Assembly: GCA_001683825.1 (NCBI GenBank)
Contig: LXTR01000048.1
Location: 124,001 to 188,000, forward strand
Source of the DNA: Flavobacteriaceae bacterium CP2B
Lineage (GTDB): Bacteria; Bacteroidota; Bacteroidia; Flavobacteriales; Flavobacteriaceae
DNA: 64,000 nucleotides
Reading direction: 5' to 3'
The position numbers and the translations under genes were made by a program. Below are positions 9,375 to 18,034 of the stretch, in pieces. The notes beneath the pieces are model-generated. The model made no database searches, was not told the origin of the DNA, and saw nothing but the letters and a program-made list of their open reading frames with translations. Each line of letters opens with the position of its first letter. Position 1 is the first letter of the stretch.

Positions 9375-11006
9375 CTATGCCAGCATGGTTACGGGGTTTT
9401 CCAGGAAAGCCCTCAGGGTTTGAAGGAACTGGGCACCGGTCGCCCCATCAACGGTCCTGTGGTCACAGGCCAGCGTGATGGTCATGGTATTCCCAACGAC
9501 GATCTGCCCGTTCTTCACCACCGGTTTCTCCACAATGGCCCCCACTGAAAGGATGGCTGAATTAGGCTGGTTGATAATGGAGGTAAAATCGAGTATCCCG
9601 AACATCCCCAGGTTGGAAACCGTAAAGGTACTCCCCTCCATTTCGGCCGGGGTCAGCTTCCTGTTTCGCGCCCTGCCGGCGAGGTCTTTCACCCCCGCGC
9701 CTATCTGGGTAAGCGTCATCTGGTCTGTGAACTTGAGTACCGGTACGACCAGGCCGTCTTCAACGGCAACGGCCACCCCAACGTGCACATGGTGATTCAC
9801 CTGGGTATGGTCTCCTTTCCAGGAGGTATTTACCTGCGGGTGTTTTTTAAGGGCCATGGCACAGGCCTTTACCACCATGTCGTTATAGGAAACCTTGGTT
9901 TCGGGCAGGCTGTTGATCTGTTCCCGGGACGCCTTGGCATTATCCATATCCACCTCGATGGTCAGGTAGTAATGCGGGGCGGTAAACTTAGATTCACTCA
10001 GGCGTTTTGCAATGGTTTTGCGCATCTGGGAGTTCTTGACCTCCTCTGAATGCTCCTCCCCGGCAGGGACGGTCACGGCCGGCCCGGCTGTCGCTTGTGG
10101 TGCCGCCACAGGGGCGGTCGCGGCAGCGGCCTTTGGCTGGGGCTTGTAATTCTCAATATCGCGTTTGATGATCCTCCCCTGGTCTCCGCTTCCCTGTACC
10201 TCCTTGAGAGAGATTCCCTTTTCCTCGGCCATTTTACGGGCGAGGGGCGATACAAATATTCTTTGGTCATCCGCTTGTGCAACCTGGGGGGCTGCCTGGG
10301 CTACCGCGGCCTTTTCCTCGGCTGCAGCAGGTTTTTGTTCTTCTTGTGACCCCTTTGCGCCGGGTTTTGCCTTCAATACGGCATCCACATCGGTCCCTTT
10401 GGGCCCGATGACAGCGAGGATTTCGTCCACGGGAGCCGATTCCCCTTCCGGTATCCCGATATAGAGCAGGGTCCCCGAATAAAAGGATTCAAATTCCATG
10501 GTGGCCTTATCGGTCTCGATCTCGGCGAGGATATCGCCTTCTTCGACCTCATCGCCAACCTTCTTCAACCAGGAAGCGACAGTCCCTTCCTCCATGGTGT
10601 CACTGAGCCTGGGCATCTTAATGACTTCGACGCCTTCGGGGATCTCACCGCCTCCGGCTTCACCCGTTTCAGCAGTTTCGGGGGAAGCCGCCTTGGCAGG
10701 CGCCTCCGTACCGGTTTCCTGCTGCCCCCCGTCTGCCGATGCGTTCAACAGGGCCGAAATATCTTCCCCTTCTTTTCCGATGATGGCCAGGAGCGAATCA
10801 ACCGGAGCGCCGTCACCTTCCTGAATCCCTATGTGCAGGAGTGTCCCTTCATGGAAAGACTCAAATTCCATGGTGGCTTTATCTGTTTCAATCTCCGCGA
10901 GGATATCGCCTTCTTCTACCTTATCACCCACTTTTTTCAGCCACTTTGCAACGGTACCTTCCTCCATGGTATCGCTCAGCCTGGGCATGTTGATAATCTC
11001 TGCCAT
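9375..11006 (-). CDS. pdhC: Pyruvate dehydrogenase E2, dihydrolipoamide acetyltransferase
   Basis: A 543-residue E2 core of the pyruvate dehydrogenase complex. It carries two nearly identical lipoyl domains (residues about 2-80 and 128-205), each with the lipoylated lysine in the shared motif ETDKATMEFES. Then come an Ala/Pro/Gln-rich linker, a peripheral subunit-binding domain (VSPLARKMAEEKGI near 249, GRIIKRDIENY near 277) and a catalytic domain ending in the active-site motif CDHRTVDGATGAQFL near 512. The E1-alpha gene ends 4 bases upstream. E1-beta and E3 are not in this window and must be encoded elsewhere. Confidence 0.96.
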   Translation of the reverse strand: MAEIINMPRLSDTMEEGTVAKWLKKVGDKVEEGDILAEIETDKATMEFESFHEGTLLHIGIQEGDGAPVDSLLAIIGKEGEDISALLNASADGGQQETGTEAPAKAASPETAETGEAGGGEIPEGVEVIKMPRLSDTMEEGTVASWLKKVGDEVEEGDILAEIETDKATMEFESFYSGTLLYIGIPEGESAPVDEILAVIGPKGTDVDAVLKAKPGAKGSQEEQKPAAAEEKAAVAQAAPQVAQADDQRIFVSPLARKMAEEKGISLKEVQGSGDQGRIIKRDIENYKPQPKAAAATAPVAAPQATAGPAVTVPAGEEHSEEVKNSQMRKTIAKRLSESKFTAPHYYLTIEVDMDNAKASREQINSLPETKVSYNDMVVKACAMALKKHPQVNTSWKGDHTQVNHHVHVGVAVAVEDGLVVPVLKFTDQMTLTQIGAGVKDLAGRARNRKLTPAEMEGSTFTVSNLGMFGILDFTSIINQPNSAILSVGAIVEKPVVKNGQIVVGNTMTITLACDHRTVDGATGAQFLQTLRAFLENPVTMLA

Positions 11007-11010
11007 GTAT

Positions 11011-12009
11011 CTATAATTTGTGTTGTAAAAAAGGGTAGTCCTTTTGTTCGTATACAGAATCGTAAAGCTGCTCTATGGGCGGGAAATCCGAACTTTCGGC
11101 GAATTCCTCACATTCTTTTACCCTATCCTTTACCCGCTTGTCAATTTTTTTGATTTCTTCCTCCGTAGCGTACTTTTTGTCACGAATGATGTCAAGAACC
11201 TTACTGATGGGGTCAATTTTTTTGTATTCCTCCACTTCCTCCTTGGTCCGGTAATGCTGGGCATCCGACATGGAGTGCCCGCGGTAGCGGTAGGTTTTCA
11301 TTTCCAGGAAGGTAGGGCCACCCCCGGAGCGCGCCCTGTCTATGGCCTTGCTCATTTCCTCGGCCACGGTAACGGGATCCATCCCATCTACAGGGCCGCA
11401 GGGCATTTCGTAACCCAGTCCCAATTTCCATATTTCGGTGAATTTGGATGTACGGGCCACGGAAGTCCCCATGGCATACCCGTTGTTCTCGCAAATGAAT
11501 ACCACGGGTAGCTGCCACAACATGGCAAGGTTCATGGCCTCGTGAAAGGAACCCTGGCGTACGGCCCCGTCGCCCATGTAACAAAGGGTAACCGAATCGC
11601 GTTTGAAGTACTTATCGGCAAAAGCAAGCCCGGCACCCAGCGGGATTTGACCGCCAACAATACCATGCCCCCCGTAAAAACGGTGTTCTTTGGAAAAGAT
11701 GTGCATGGAACCCCCGTTACCCTTGGAAGTCCCTGTAACCTTACCGAATAATTCAGCCATCACCTTCCTGGGATCTACGCCCATCCCGATGGGCTGAACG
11801 TGGTTCCTGTACGCCGTGATCATCCTGTCCTTTGTCAGGTCCATCGCGTGCAGGGCCCCTGCCAGCACAGCCTCCTGCCCATTATAGAGGTGAAGGAAAC
11901 CCCGTACTTTCTGTTGAATGTAAACGGCCGCCAGTTTGTCTTCAAACTTTCGCCAGAACAACATATCCTCATACCATTTCAGGTAGACCTCCTTGGTAAT
12001 TTTTTCCAT
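11011..12009 (-). CDS. pdhA: Pyruvate dehydrogenase E1 component, alpha subunit
   Basis: A 332-residue thiamine-diphosphate-binding subunit that, with E1-beta, decarboxylates pyruvate. The ThDP/Mg motif is clear: GDGAVRQGSFHEAMN near residues 146-160 through to CENNGYAMGT near 174-183. The phosphorylation-loop-type sequence YRYRGHSMSDAQHYRT is present near 242-257. It is the first gene of the run pdhA-pdhC-M28-SDR on the minus strand, and a TAnnTTTG promoter lies about 75 bases upstream of its ATG. Confidence 0.96.
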   Translation of the reverse strand: MEKITKEVYLKWYEDMLFWRKFEDKLAAVYIQQKVRGFLHLYNGQEAVLAGALHAMDLTKDRMITAYRNHVQPIGMGVDPRKVMAELFGKVTGTSKGNGGSMHIFSKEHRFYGGHGIVGGQIPLGAGLAFADKYFKRDSVTLCYMGDGAVRQGSFHEAMNLAMLWQLPVVFICENNGYAMGTSVARTSKFTEIWKLGLGYEMPCGPVDGMDPVTVAEEMSKAIDRARSGGGPTFLEMKTYRYRGHSMSDAQHYRTKEEVEEYKKIDPISKVLDIIRDKKYATEEEIKKIDKRVKDRVKECEEFAESSDFPPIEQLYDSVYEQKDYPFLQHKL

Positions 12010-12085
12010 GAACGATTATTAATTAGACACAAATACAAATTGAACCGGCCGGATAACCCCCTGAAACCGGGTCAAAGTAGGAAGA

Positions 12086-12093
12086 CAAAAATA
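12086..12093 (-). promoter_or_regulatory. Promoter -7 box of pdhA
   Basis: Minus-strand TATTTTTG, an exact fit to TAnnTTTG, with a TTTT (near match to TTTG) 19 bases further upstream where the -33 box is expected. This would give a leader of roughly 73 bases before the pdhA ATG. It lies inside the 187-base gap between cdd and pdhA. Confidence 0.5.
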
Positions 12094-12196
12094 CACATTA
12101 AATCAATAGTGGAAAATAATTGACAAAAAAGCTTCGGCCCGTGAAAAACCCGAAAATCATAGTGCTTTTGGGGGGGCGTTTCCCCAGGAAATCGCC

Positions 12197-12682
12197 CTAC
12201 TCCAGATAGGAAGGGCCAAAAGCGAACGGGAGCAAATCGGCCAGGGAGGTGCATTTGTGCACCGCCCCGGTTTCCCCCATCATAAGGACCGCAATGCCTC
12301 CTTCCTGCCTAAGTTCGTACTCGGCAATGGCCTGCCGGCAATTTCCGCAAGGGGCCGCCGGCTTGTCTACCTTTTGGCGTTCTGAGGCGGCACTTATGGC
12401 AATGGCCCGGATAGGGACCCCGGGGAAGCGGGCACCCGACTGAAAGACCGCGACCCTTTCGGCACAAAGCCCCGATGGGTAAGAGGCGTTTTCCTGGTTG
12501 TTCCCAATAACGATCTCTCCATTATCCAGCAGTACTGCCGCGCCTACCCTGAACCCTGAATAAGGCGCATAGGCATTCTGCCGAGATTTTATGGCCGCAT
12601 CCATGAGTTGCAGCTCAGGAGGGGGCAACTGTTCCATAGATTCATACACCCAGTAATCAAAAGCTATCCTTTTTTTATGCAT
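12197..12682 (-). CDS. cdd: Cytidine deaminase
   Basis: A 161-residue zinc enzyme of pyrimidine salvage that converts cytidine or deoxycytidine to the uridine form. The zinc and proton-shuttle residues are present: Cys and Glu in GLCAERVAVF near residues 92-101, and the PCGNCRQ pair near 132-138. The N-terminal NAYAPYSGFRVGAA is also typical. It lies between pdhA and porV, an arrangement also seen around porV in other Flavobacteriia. A strong terminator separates it from porV, so it probably has its own promoter; TATCTTTT at 12701-12708 (minus) is a candidate. Confidence 0.94.
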   Translation of the reverse strand: MHKKRIAFDYWVYESMEQLPPPELQLMDAAIKSRQNAYAPYSGFRVGAAVLLDNGEIVIGNNQENASYPSGLCAERVAVFQSGARFPGVPIRAIAISAASERQKVDKPAAPCGNCRQAIAEYELRQEGGIAVLMMGETGAVHKCTSLADLLPFAFGPSYLE

Positions 12683-12710
12683 ACGCTACGTTGTAAGTTG
12701 AAAAGATAAA

Positions 12711-12737
12711 AATAAAAAACCTGCCGATAGCAGGTTT
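12711..12737 (-). terminator. Rho-independent terminator after porV
   Basis: On the minus strand an 8-base-pair stem (AAACCTGC/GCAGGTTT) around a 5-base loop is followed by a T-rich tail (TTTATTTTT). It lies 30 bases past the porV stop and ends transcription before cdd. Confidence 0.8.
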
Positions 12738-12766
12738 TTACTTGGTTTTATGGTATTGCGATGCTA

Positions 12767-13912
12767 TCAGTCGTTGTAGTACTCCTGTCCCAGGTTGAAG
12801 GTCAGGGAGAAGCGGAGGGTATTCTCCAGGGGGTTTCGCACCTGGGAGGTCGAGAACAGGTAGGAAAGGTCTATCTGTGCCGCCTTGAATTTGAAACCGG
12901 CACCCAGGGTGAAGAATTTACGGGAGCCTTTTTCCTCGCTTTCGTTAAAATATCCCGTCCTCAGCATAAAGGCGTCCTGATACACATACTCGGCACCCAG
13001 GGCCCAGGTAAGCTCTTTTAACTCCTCTCCGAAGCCATCCGGGGCATCCCCGAAGGATTTAAAGACCCCACTGAGGAATCCAATATCCTGGTACTCTGCA
13101 TTGTCGTCTGCATCTATGTCGCCATCCTCGTCAAAATCCTGCGGGGTGGGCACCAGGAGCTTGTTGAATTCTGTGGTAAATCCCAGCACGTTATCCGGGT
13201 CCAGTATAAAATCGAATCCCACCCCAAATTTAAGGTTGGTCGGCAGGAAGTTTTCCTGTCCTCCCTGGTCATATTGGATCTTACCCCCCAGGTTTGACAG
13301 GTTGAACCCTGCCCTCCAACGCCCGTCGAAGGCGCTATAGGCAATCTCCCTGGACCGGTAATACCCGGCTACATCCACGGCAAAGGAACTGGCTGCCTGT
13401 GAATCAACGTCCCCATTTTCGGGTAATTTGAGGTTAGATCGTATAAACCGCCCGCCGACGGCCATAGAAAACTGGTCGCTCAATTTAAGGGAATAGGAAC
13501 CGTCCAAAGCAAGTTCATTGGGTTTGGCCAATGTCCCGGGATCGTTGGCGAACTGCCTCAGCTCTATTTCCCCGAGCGTAAAATAGCGAAGGCTTAGTGC
13601 AAAGGCACTCCTTTCGTTGATCTTGTTGAAGAAATTTCCGTTGAGCAGTGAAATGTCGGTAATAATGCTTTCAAGGTAGGGGGTATAACTCACCCCTATA
13701 CCCATCTTACGTTCTGCAAATGCATATTTTGCAGGGTTCCACTGTTGTGAAAAAGCATCCATGGAGGTCGCAACCCCCATATCGCCCATCCCCGCGGCCC
13801 GTGCATCGGCAGCAATGGTCAGGAACGGGACAGCGGTGGTAATCACCCGGTCTTCCTGTGCATACATGTTGCCGAGCATGGAAAACAAAGCAAGTATCAG
13901 TAATTTTTTCAT
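12767..13912 (-). CDS. porV: Type IX secretion system outer membrane protein PorV
   Basis: A 381-residue outer-membrane beta-barrel (FadL-like/UPF0164 fold). It carries substrates of the type IX secretion system to the cell surface attachment step. A signal peptide is seen at residues 1-18 (LGNMYAQ). After it comes the PorV-typical N-terminus FLTIAADARAAGMGDMGVAT near 30-49 and FSQQWNPAKYAF near 53-64. The protein ends in the aromatic-rich barrel terminus LRFSLTFNLGQEYYND. The stretch DFDEDGDIDADDNAEYQDIG near 263-282 is a Ca-binding-like acidic loop. The genomic position between cdd and gldJ is the expected one, but the partner sortase gene porU, commonly directly upstream, is missing here. 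Confidence 0.93.
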   Translation of the reverse strand: MKKLLILALFSMLGNMYAQEDRVITTAVPFLTIAADARAAGMGDMGVATSMDAFSQQWNPAKYAFAERKMGIGVSYTPYLESIITDISLLNGNFFNKINERSAFALSLRYFTLGEIELRQFANDPGTLAKPNELALDGSYSLKLSDQFSMAVGGRFIRSNLKLPENGDVDSQAASSFAVDVAGYYRSREIAYSAFDGRWRAGFNLSNLGGKIQYDQGGQENFLPTNLKFGVGFDFILDPDNVLGFTTEFNKLLVPTPQDFDEDGDIDADDNAEYQDIGFLSGVFKSFGDAPDGFGEELKELTWALGAEYVYQDAFMLRTGYFNESEEKGSRKFFTLGAGFKFKAAQIDLSYLFSTSQVRNPLENTLRFSLTFNLGQEYYND

Positions 13913-14466
13913 ATTTCGTACCTAAAATTTAACTGGCTTTAATCTCAATTAATAAGGATTACGCAATTTCAATGGTTATCTGACAAGTAAACGGGCAAAA
14001 TGGCGATATCTTATATATGGCCATATTTATTTTATGCCTCCTTTTAAGCGAAAGGACACATCTGCATGTAGGATGTACGCAAGTATGGCAAGCGCCTTAC
14101 CAGTCTTAGCTGGCTGGATTAATCCATTGAATTGCCCGGGGTTAAAAGATTGCATTTCATCCATACTATATTGGTATTAATACCGTTATCCCATTAAGCG
14201 ATCCTCTTTTTTTATGCCTGTGAAGGGCGGGGGAAATTTTTAAGCCGGCCATAAAATATTCTATACAATTGACCGTTTTATTAGCCGAAAGCGACACAAA
14301 AAATAATTGGTGTACATATAATACAAACCCTCCGAGGTTGTTATTATTTAGGTTCTTATTGGAATCCCGAAGCCATTGGATGCAGAAACCAACCCCTGCA
14401 AACTGGAAGCCAAACCGTGATGGACGGGCCCAAACAGAACCCCAAAGCTAAATTGAAGATCAACAC
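13913..14466. other. Gene-free divergent region between porV and gldJ (554 bases)
   Basis: No reading frame here looks like a protein; the longest on the plus strand (about 60 codons at 14269-14451) has no recognisable features. The region must hold the divergent promoters of porV and gldJ. A near-consensus TAAATTTT precedes porV on the minus strand. The second half is AT-rich. In many relatives this slot carries the large porU gene; I see no remnant of it. Confidence 0.6.
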
Positions 14467-16128
14467 ATGAAGAAATTAAGAATTAACCTTGTACTTTCTT
14501 GTGCCATCATTGCGGGAAGTCTTACGATGACCAGTTGTAAAAACTCCGGATCCTCCAAGGATGTATCCAGGGCTACCGGCTGGAAGATCAATGCCAAAGA
14601 AGGCGGTTTTCAGTACAATTCGGACTTCAAAGAGCAGGAAACAGCTCCAGGCCTGGTTTTTATTGAAGGAGGTACCTTTACCAAGGGGAAAGTGCAGGAT
14701 GACGTGATGCACGATTGGAACAATACCCCAACGGCCCAACACGTGCAGTCTTTCTACATGGACGAAACGGAGGTTACCAACGTAATGTACCTGGAGTACC
14801 TGGATTACCTTAAAAGTGTTTATCCTCCCGAAAACCCAAAGTATACGAATATTTACACCGGAGCCTTGCCCGATACCCTGGTTTGGAGGAACCGACTTGG
14901 TTTTAACGAGACCATGACCAACAACTACCTCAGGCACCCTGCTTACGCGGAGTACCCTGTCGTAGGGGTCAACTGGGTACAGGCCGTGCAATTTGCCGAA
15001 TGGCGCACAGACCGGGTGAACGAAGCGATGCTTGAACGGGAAGGATATCTGGCCAAAGATGCCAAATACAAGGCCGTAACCGGGGAAATTACCGGTACCT
15101 TCAGCACCGAGGCCTACCTGAACCGTCCGGAATCGGTTTACGGGGGACAGATTGATTCCTTGCAGGGAAAGATGAAAAAAGACTCTATCCCGTCCTTTGC
15201 CAAAAGAAGCACCGGGATCATTGTACCGGAATACCGGCTACCCACCGAAACCGAATGGGAATATGCCGCAGCGGCCCTTCAGGGCACCAGGGAATACAAT
15301 AACTACCGGGGTAGGAAAAAATACCCCTGGGAGGGCGAATACACCCGTAATGGACAACGTGTAGGACGGGGCGACCAATTGGCCAACTTTAAGCAAGGAA
15401 AAGGTGATTACGGCGGGATCGCCGGCTGGTCTGATGACGGGGCCGATATCACTGCCCAGGTAAAATCATATAAACCCAACGACCTTGGCCTTTATGACAT
15501 GGCAGGCAACGTGGCCGAATGGGTGGCGGATGTCTACAGACCCATCGTAGATGATGAAATAAGCGACTTCAACTACTTCCGCGGCAATGTTTATATGAAG
15601 ACCGCTATTGGGGAAGACGGAAAAGTAAATGTACTGCGAGACAGCATCGTTTACGATACCCTGCCTACTGGAAAAATAGTAGCCACCAATCTGCCCGGGG
15701 AGATTAAAATGGTTCCCGTGGATGAACAGGAAACCTACCTGAGGACCAATTTCTCAAGCAGCGACAACAGGGCATACAGGGATGGAGACCCCGGATCTTC
15801 CAGGTTCTTCGACCGGTTTGCCGACGAAGACAAGCCCCAGCGTAAAATGTACGATTCCCCGAAACACAAAGTAGAGCGGGATTCCTTGGGCAACCTGGTC
15901 CGGCAATATGATAAGTCGAACAACCGTACGACCCTGATCAACGATGAAGTTCGGGTGTACAAAGGAGGTTCCTGGAGGGACCGGGCCTACTGGCTCGACC
16001 CGGCCCAGCGCCGTTACCTGCCACAATACATGGCTACAGACTATATCGGATTCCGGTGTGCCATGTCGAGGGTAGGGTCTAAATCCAAGACCAAAAACAA
16101 AACCGTCCGCGGCAAGAAAGTCAAATAA
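14467..16128 (+). CDS. gldJ: Gliding motility lipoprotein GldJ
   Basis: A 553-residue lipoprotein required for gliding and for the stability of the T9SS/gliding machinery. The lipobox LTMTSC is at residues 19-24. The rest is a formylglycine-generating-enzyme-like (SUMF1) domain: FIEGGTFTKG near 61, the DETEVTNVMYLEYLDYL motif near 98, YRLPTETEWEYAAAA near 255 and GLYDMAGNVAEWVAD near 340, closing with YKGGSWRDRAYWLDP and DYIGFRCAMS. The paired catalytic cysteines of true FGE are absent at the C-terminus, so it is structural rather than enzymatic. About 70 residues longer than simple SUMF1 proteins because of insertions. The neighbours porV, cdd and murF support the call. Confidence 0.95.
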   Translation: MKKLRINLVLSCAIIAGSLTMTSCKNSGSSKDVSRATGWKINAKEGGFQYNSDFKEQETAPGLVFIEGGTFTKGKVQDDVMHDWNNTPTAQHVQSFYMDETEVTNVMYLEYLDYLKSVYPPENPKYTNIYTGALPDTLVWRNRLGFNETMTNNYLRHPAYAEYPVVGVNWVQAVQFAEWRTDRVNEAMLEREGYLAKDAKYKAVTGEITGTFSTEAYLNRPESVYGGQIDSLQGKMKKDSIPSFAKRSTGIIVPEYRLPTETEWEYAAAALQGTREYNNYRGRKKYPWEGEYTRNGQRVGRGDQLANFKQGKGDYGGIAGWSDDGADITAQVKSYKPNDLGLYDMAGNVAEWVADVYRPIVDDEISDFNYFRGNVYMKTAIGEDGKVNVLRDSIVYDTLPTGKIVATNLPGEIKMVPVDEQETYLRTNFSSSDNRAYRDGDPGSSRFFDRFADEDKPQRKMYDSPKHKVERDSLGNLVRQYDKSNNRTTLINDEVRVYKGGSWRDRAYWLDPAQRRYLPQYMATDYIGFRCAMSRVGSKSKTKNKTVRGKKVK

Positions 16129-16151
16129 TTCAACGCGTGGAATAAGGATAC

Positions 16152-16181
16152 AAGCCCTGGCCAAACGGCCGGGGCTTTTTT
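16152..16181 (+). terminator. Rho-independent terminator after gldJ
   Basis: An 11-base-pair stem (AAGCCCTGGCC with GGCCGGGGCTT, one G-T pair) with an AAAC loop, followed by six T. It sits 24 bases after the gldJ stop and its tail runs directly into the murF promoter. Confidence 0.85.
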
Positions 16182-16182
16182 A

Positions 16183-16190
16183 TATCTTTG
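16183..16190 (+). promoter_or_regulatory. Promoter -7 box of murF, probably leaderless
   Basis: TATCTTTG is an exact TAnnTTTG match that ends only 3 bases before the murF ATG at 16194. With the usual spacing the first transcribed base would be the A of the ATG, so the message would be leaderless. The gldJ terminator T-tract overlaps it on the 5' side and no -33 box is visible. Confidence 0.45.
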
Positions 16191-16193
16191 GGC

Positions 16194-17468
16194 ATGACCA
16201 TCCAACAACTACACCAGTGTTTCCTGGAATGTTCACAAGCCTGTACGGACTCCAGAGCTATCCCGGACAAAGGGATGTTCTTCAGCCTGAAGGGAGAAAA
16301 CTTCAACGGGAATCGATTTGCAGCGGAAGCCCTGAAAAAAGGGGCGCTATACGCCCTGGTGGATGAGGCAGAATACGCCACTTCAGAACATATCCTTCTC
16401 GTGGATGACGTGCTTCAGAGCCTGCAGGAACTGGCCCGGTTCCACCGCAACTACTGCAAGGCCAAAGTGATCGCTCTTACCGGGAGCAACGGCAAGACCA
16501 CCACCAAGGAACTGATGCACGCCATCCTTGCCAGGAAATACCGCGCCATAGCCACCCGGGGCAATCTCAATAACCATATCGGCGTCCCCCTCACCCTGCT
16601 CTCCATACGGGAAGAATCTGAGGTGGCTATCGTTGAAATGGGCGCGAACCACAAAAAGGAAATCGCTTTGCTATGCGGTATCGCCGAACCCGATTACGGC
16701 CTGATCACCAATTTCGGTAAAGCCCATTTGGAGGGGTTTGGCGGGGTACAAGGCGTTATAGAAGGCAAAAGCGAGCTCTACGACTACCTGAAAATGCATG
16801 GTAAGCATATTTTTTTCAATGCCGATGACCCCATTCAGGTAGAACGCATTGGGACGTATCCCAAGACCTCCGGATTTAGCCGGGAAGACGACCGCTTCCT
16901 GAAAATCGCCTTCCTGCAGGCCAACCCATTTGTGAAGTTGCGGTATGAAAGTTTGACCATTGCCACCCAACTCATCGGGAGCTACAACTTCAACAATTGT
17001 GCGGTGGCAGCCCTGGTAGGCCACCATTTCAAGGTAGCCCCGGCCCAAATAAAAGAGGCATTGGAAACCTACCTGCCTTCCAATAACCGCTCCCAATACC
17101 TCAGGAAAGGAACGTATGAAATCTTGTTGGATGCCTATAATGCCAATCCCAGCAGTATGAAGGCCGCCCTGGAGAATTACCGGCAAATGGAAGCTGCCCC
17201 GAAAACGGTATTCCTGGGGGATATGTTTGAGCTGGGGGAATCGTCCGGGGAAGAACACCAGCAGATAGCCGAACTTGCCGAAAGCATGGGTTTTGACGCG
17301 GTGTATTTGGTAGGCGAAAACTTTTCCAGGGTCCGCAGTGTGCTTCCCGCCTTTAAAGACTTCAAAGAATTTGAGGCCTTTATAAAAAACAACAAGCCCG
17401 TCGCCGGGCACATCCTTATCAAAGGATCACGGGGCATGGCCCTGGAACGCATTTTAAACAGCCTTTAA
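16194..17468 (+). CDS. murF: UDP-N-acetylmuramoyl-tripeptide--D-alanyl-D-alanine ligase
   Basis: A 424-residue cytoplasmic Mur ligase adding D-Ala-D-Ala to the peptidoglycan precursor. I choose the ATG at 16194 over the TTG two codons earlier because MTIQQLHQCF is a normal MurF start. The substrate-recognition domain has DSRAIPDKGMFFSLKG near 20; the ATP-binding GSNGKTTTKELM is near residue 99 and the conserved NLNNHIGVPLTLL near 122. The Mur ligase Glu/His region GANHKKEI near 151 is also visible, and the third domain contains DAYNANPSSMKAAL near 316 and GDMFELGESS near 343. It follows gldJ, the common Flavobacteriia arrangement. Confidence 0.95.
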   Translation: MTIQQLHQCFLECSQACTDSRAIPDKGMFFSLKGENFNGNRFAAEALKKGALYALVDEAEYATSEHILLVDDVLQSLQELARFHRNYCKAKVIALTGSNGKTTTKELMHAILARKYRAIATRGNLNNHIGVPLTLLSIREESEVAIVEMGANHKKEIALLCGIAEPDYGLITNFGKAHLEGFGGVQGVIEGKSELYDYLKMHGKHIFFNADDPIQVERIGTYPKTSGFSREDDRFLKIAFLQANPFVKLRYESLTIATQLIGSYNFNNCAVAALVGHHFKVAPAQIKEALETYLPSNNRSQYLRKGTYEILLDAYNANPSSMKAALENYRQMEAAPKTVFLGDMFELGESSGEEHQQIAELAESMGFDAVYLVGENFSRVRSVLPAFKDFKEFEAFIKNNKPVAGHILIKGSRGMALERILNSL

Positions 17469-17470
17469 CC

Positions 17471-17905
17471 CCACCCCCGGCAGAACCCCTGCCCATCCTC
17501 CTTTATGACTGGAGTACTCGCTATGCTCGTGATCCAGAGAAACCCCGCTACTGCAAACCTGGCAGCCCTGCAAGACAGGAAAGGTCCCGGGCGCAGCATC
17601 GGGATACCCAAGACAACGCCCCTTCGATAACACAGGTCTTTGGACCACCCCCGGTCGTACCCCTGCCCATCCTCCTTTATGACTGGAGTACTCGCTATGC
17701 TCGTGATCCAGACAAACCCCGCTACTGCAAACCTGGCAGCCCTGCAAGACAGGAAAGGTCCCGGGCGCAGCATCGGGATACCCAATACAACGCCCCTTCG
17801 ATAACACAGGTCTTTGGACTACCCCCGGTCGTACCCCTGCCCATCCTCCTTTATGACTGGAGTACTCGCTATGCTCGTGATCCAGAGAAACCCCGCTACT
17901 GCAAA
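17471..17905. repeat. 174-bp direct tandem repeat, 2.5 copies
   Basis: Three units start at 17471, 17645 and 17819. The first two are complete (174 bases) and the third stops after 87 bases, exactly half. Units differ at only a few positions (for example GAGAAA/GACAAA in the first half, and the bases just after the unit start). The unit is GC-rich and contains the 12-mer AGCATCGGGATA (17595-17606, 17769-17780), which recurs at 50392-50403 next to the other tRNA-Val. Because 174 is a multiple of three, the minus strand stays open through two copies, but I do not regard it as coding. It lies between the murF stop and a plus-strand terminator, so it may be transcribed as a long 3' tail. Confidence 0.9.
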
Positions 17906-17917
17906 TACCAAATCTAC

Positions 17918-17947
17918 CCTGCGCTAACCGCGCAGGCTTTTTTTATT
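17918..17947 (+). terminator. Plus-strand terminator after the repeat array
   Basis: A perfect 7-base-pair stem CCTGCGC/GCGCAGG with a 5-base loop, followed by C and a run of seven T. It is the first good terminator downstream of murF, 450 bases past its stop, so the repeat array probably lies within that transcript. Confidence 0.75.
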
Positions 17948-17994
17948 TTCCTCCGGAATGCTCAAACAAGTTTGGCATTCTTCGGAAAATAAAA
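17941..17994. repeat. Inverted repeat linking two convergent terminators
   Basis: TTTTATTTTCC (17941-17951) pairs with GGAAAATAAAA (17984-17994); inside, AATGC and CAAAC pair with GCATT and GTTTG around an AA turn. The T-tract of the plus-strand terminator forms one arm and the T-tract of the tRNA terminator the other. The same layout with different bases occurs at 50446-50498. Confidence 0.7.
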
Positions 17995-18021
17995 AATCCA
18001 TCCCGCAGGTACGGGATGGAT
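17991..18021 (-). terminator. Terminator of tRNA-Val(GAC)
   Basis: On the minus strand a perfect 10-base-pair stem (ATCCATCCCG/CGGGATGGAT) with a 6-base loop, followed by a T-run. It begins 13 bases beyond the 3' end of the tRNA. Confidence 0.85.
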
Positions 18022-18034
18022 TTGGTGCTTGATG

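Noticed and set aside
14467-16128. Calling gldJ a formylglycine-generating enzyme
   Set aside because: The catalytic cysteines are missing, there is a GldJ lipobox, and the porV-cdd-murF neighbourhood is that of gldJ.
17454-17807. An open frame of about 117 codons on the minus strand through the tandem repeat
   Set aside because: It exists because the unit length, 174, is divisible by three. The repeated peptide has no recognisable features and no good start.
17471-17905. CRISPR-like array
   Set aside because: The period of 174 bases, near-identity over the entire unit and lack of spacers make it a simple tandem duplication.
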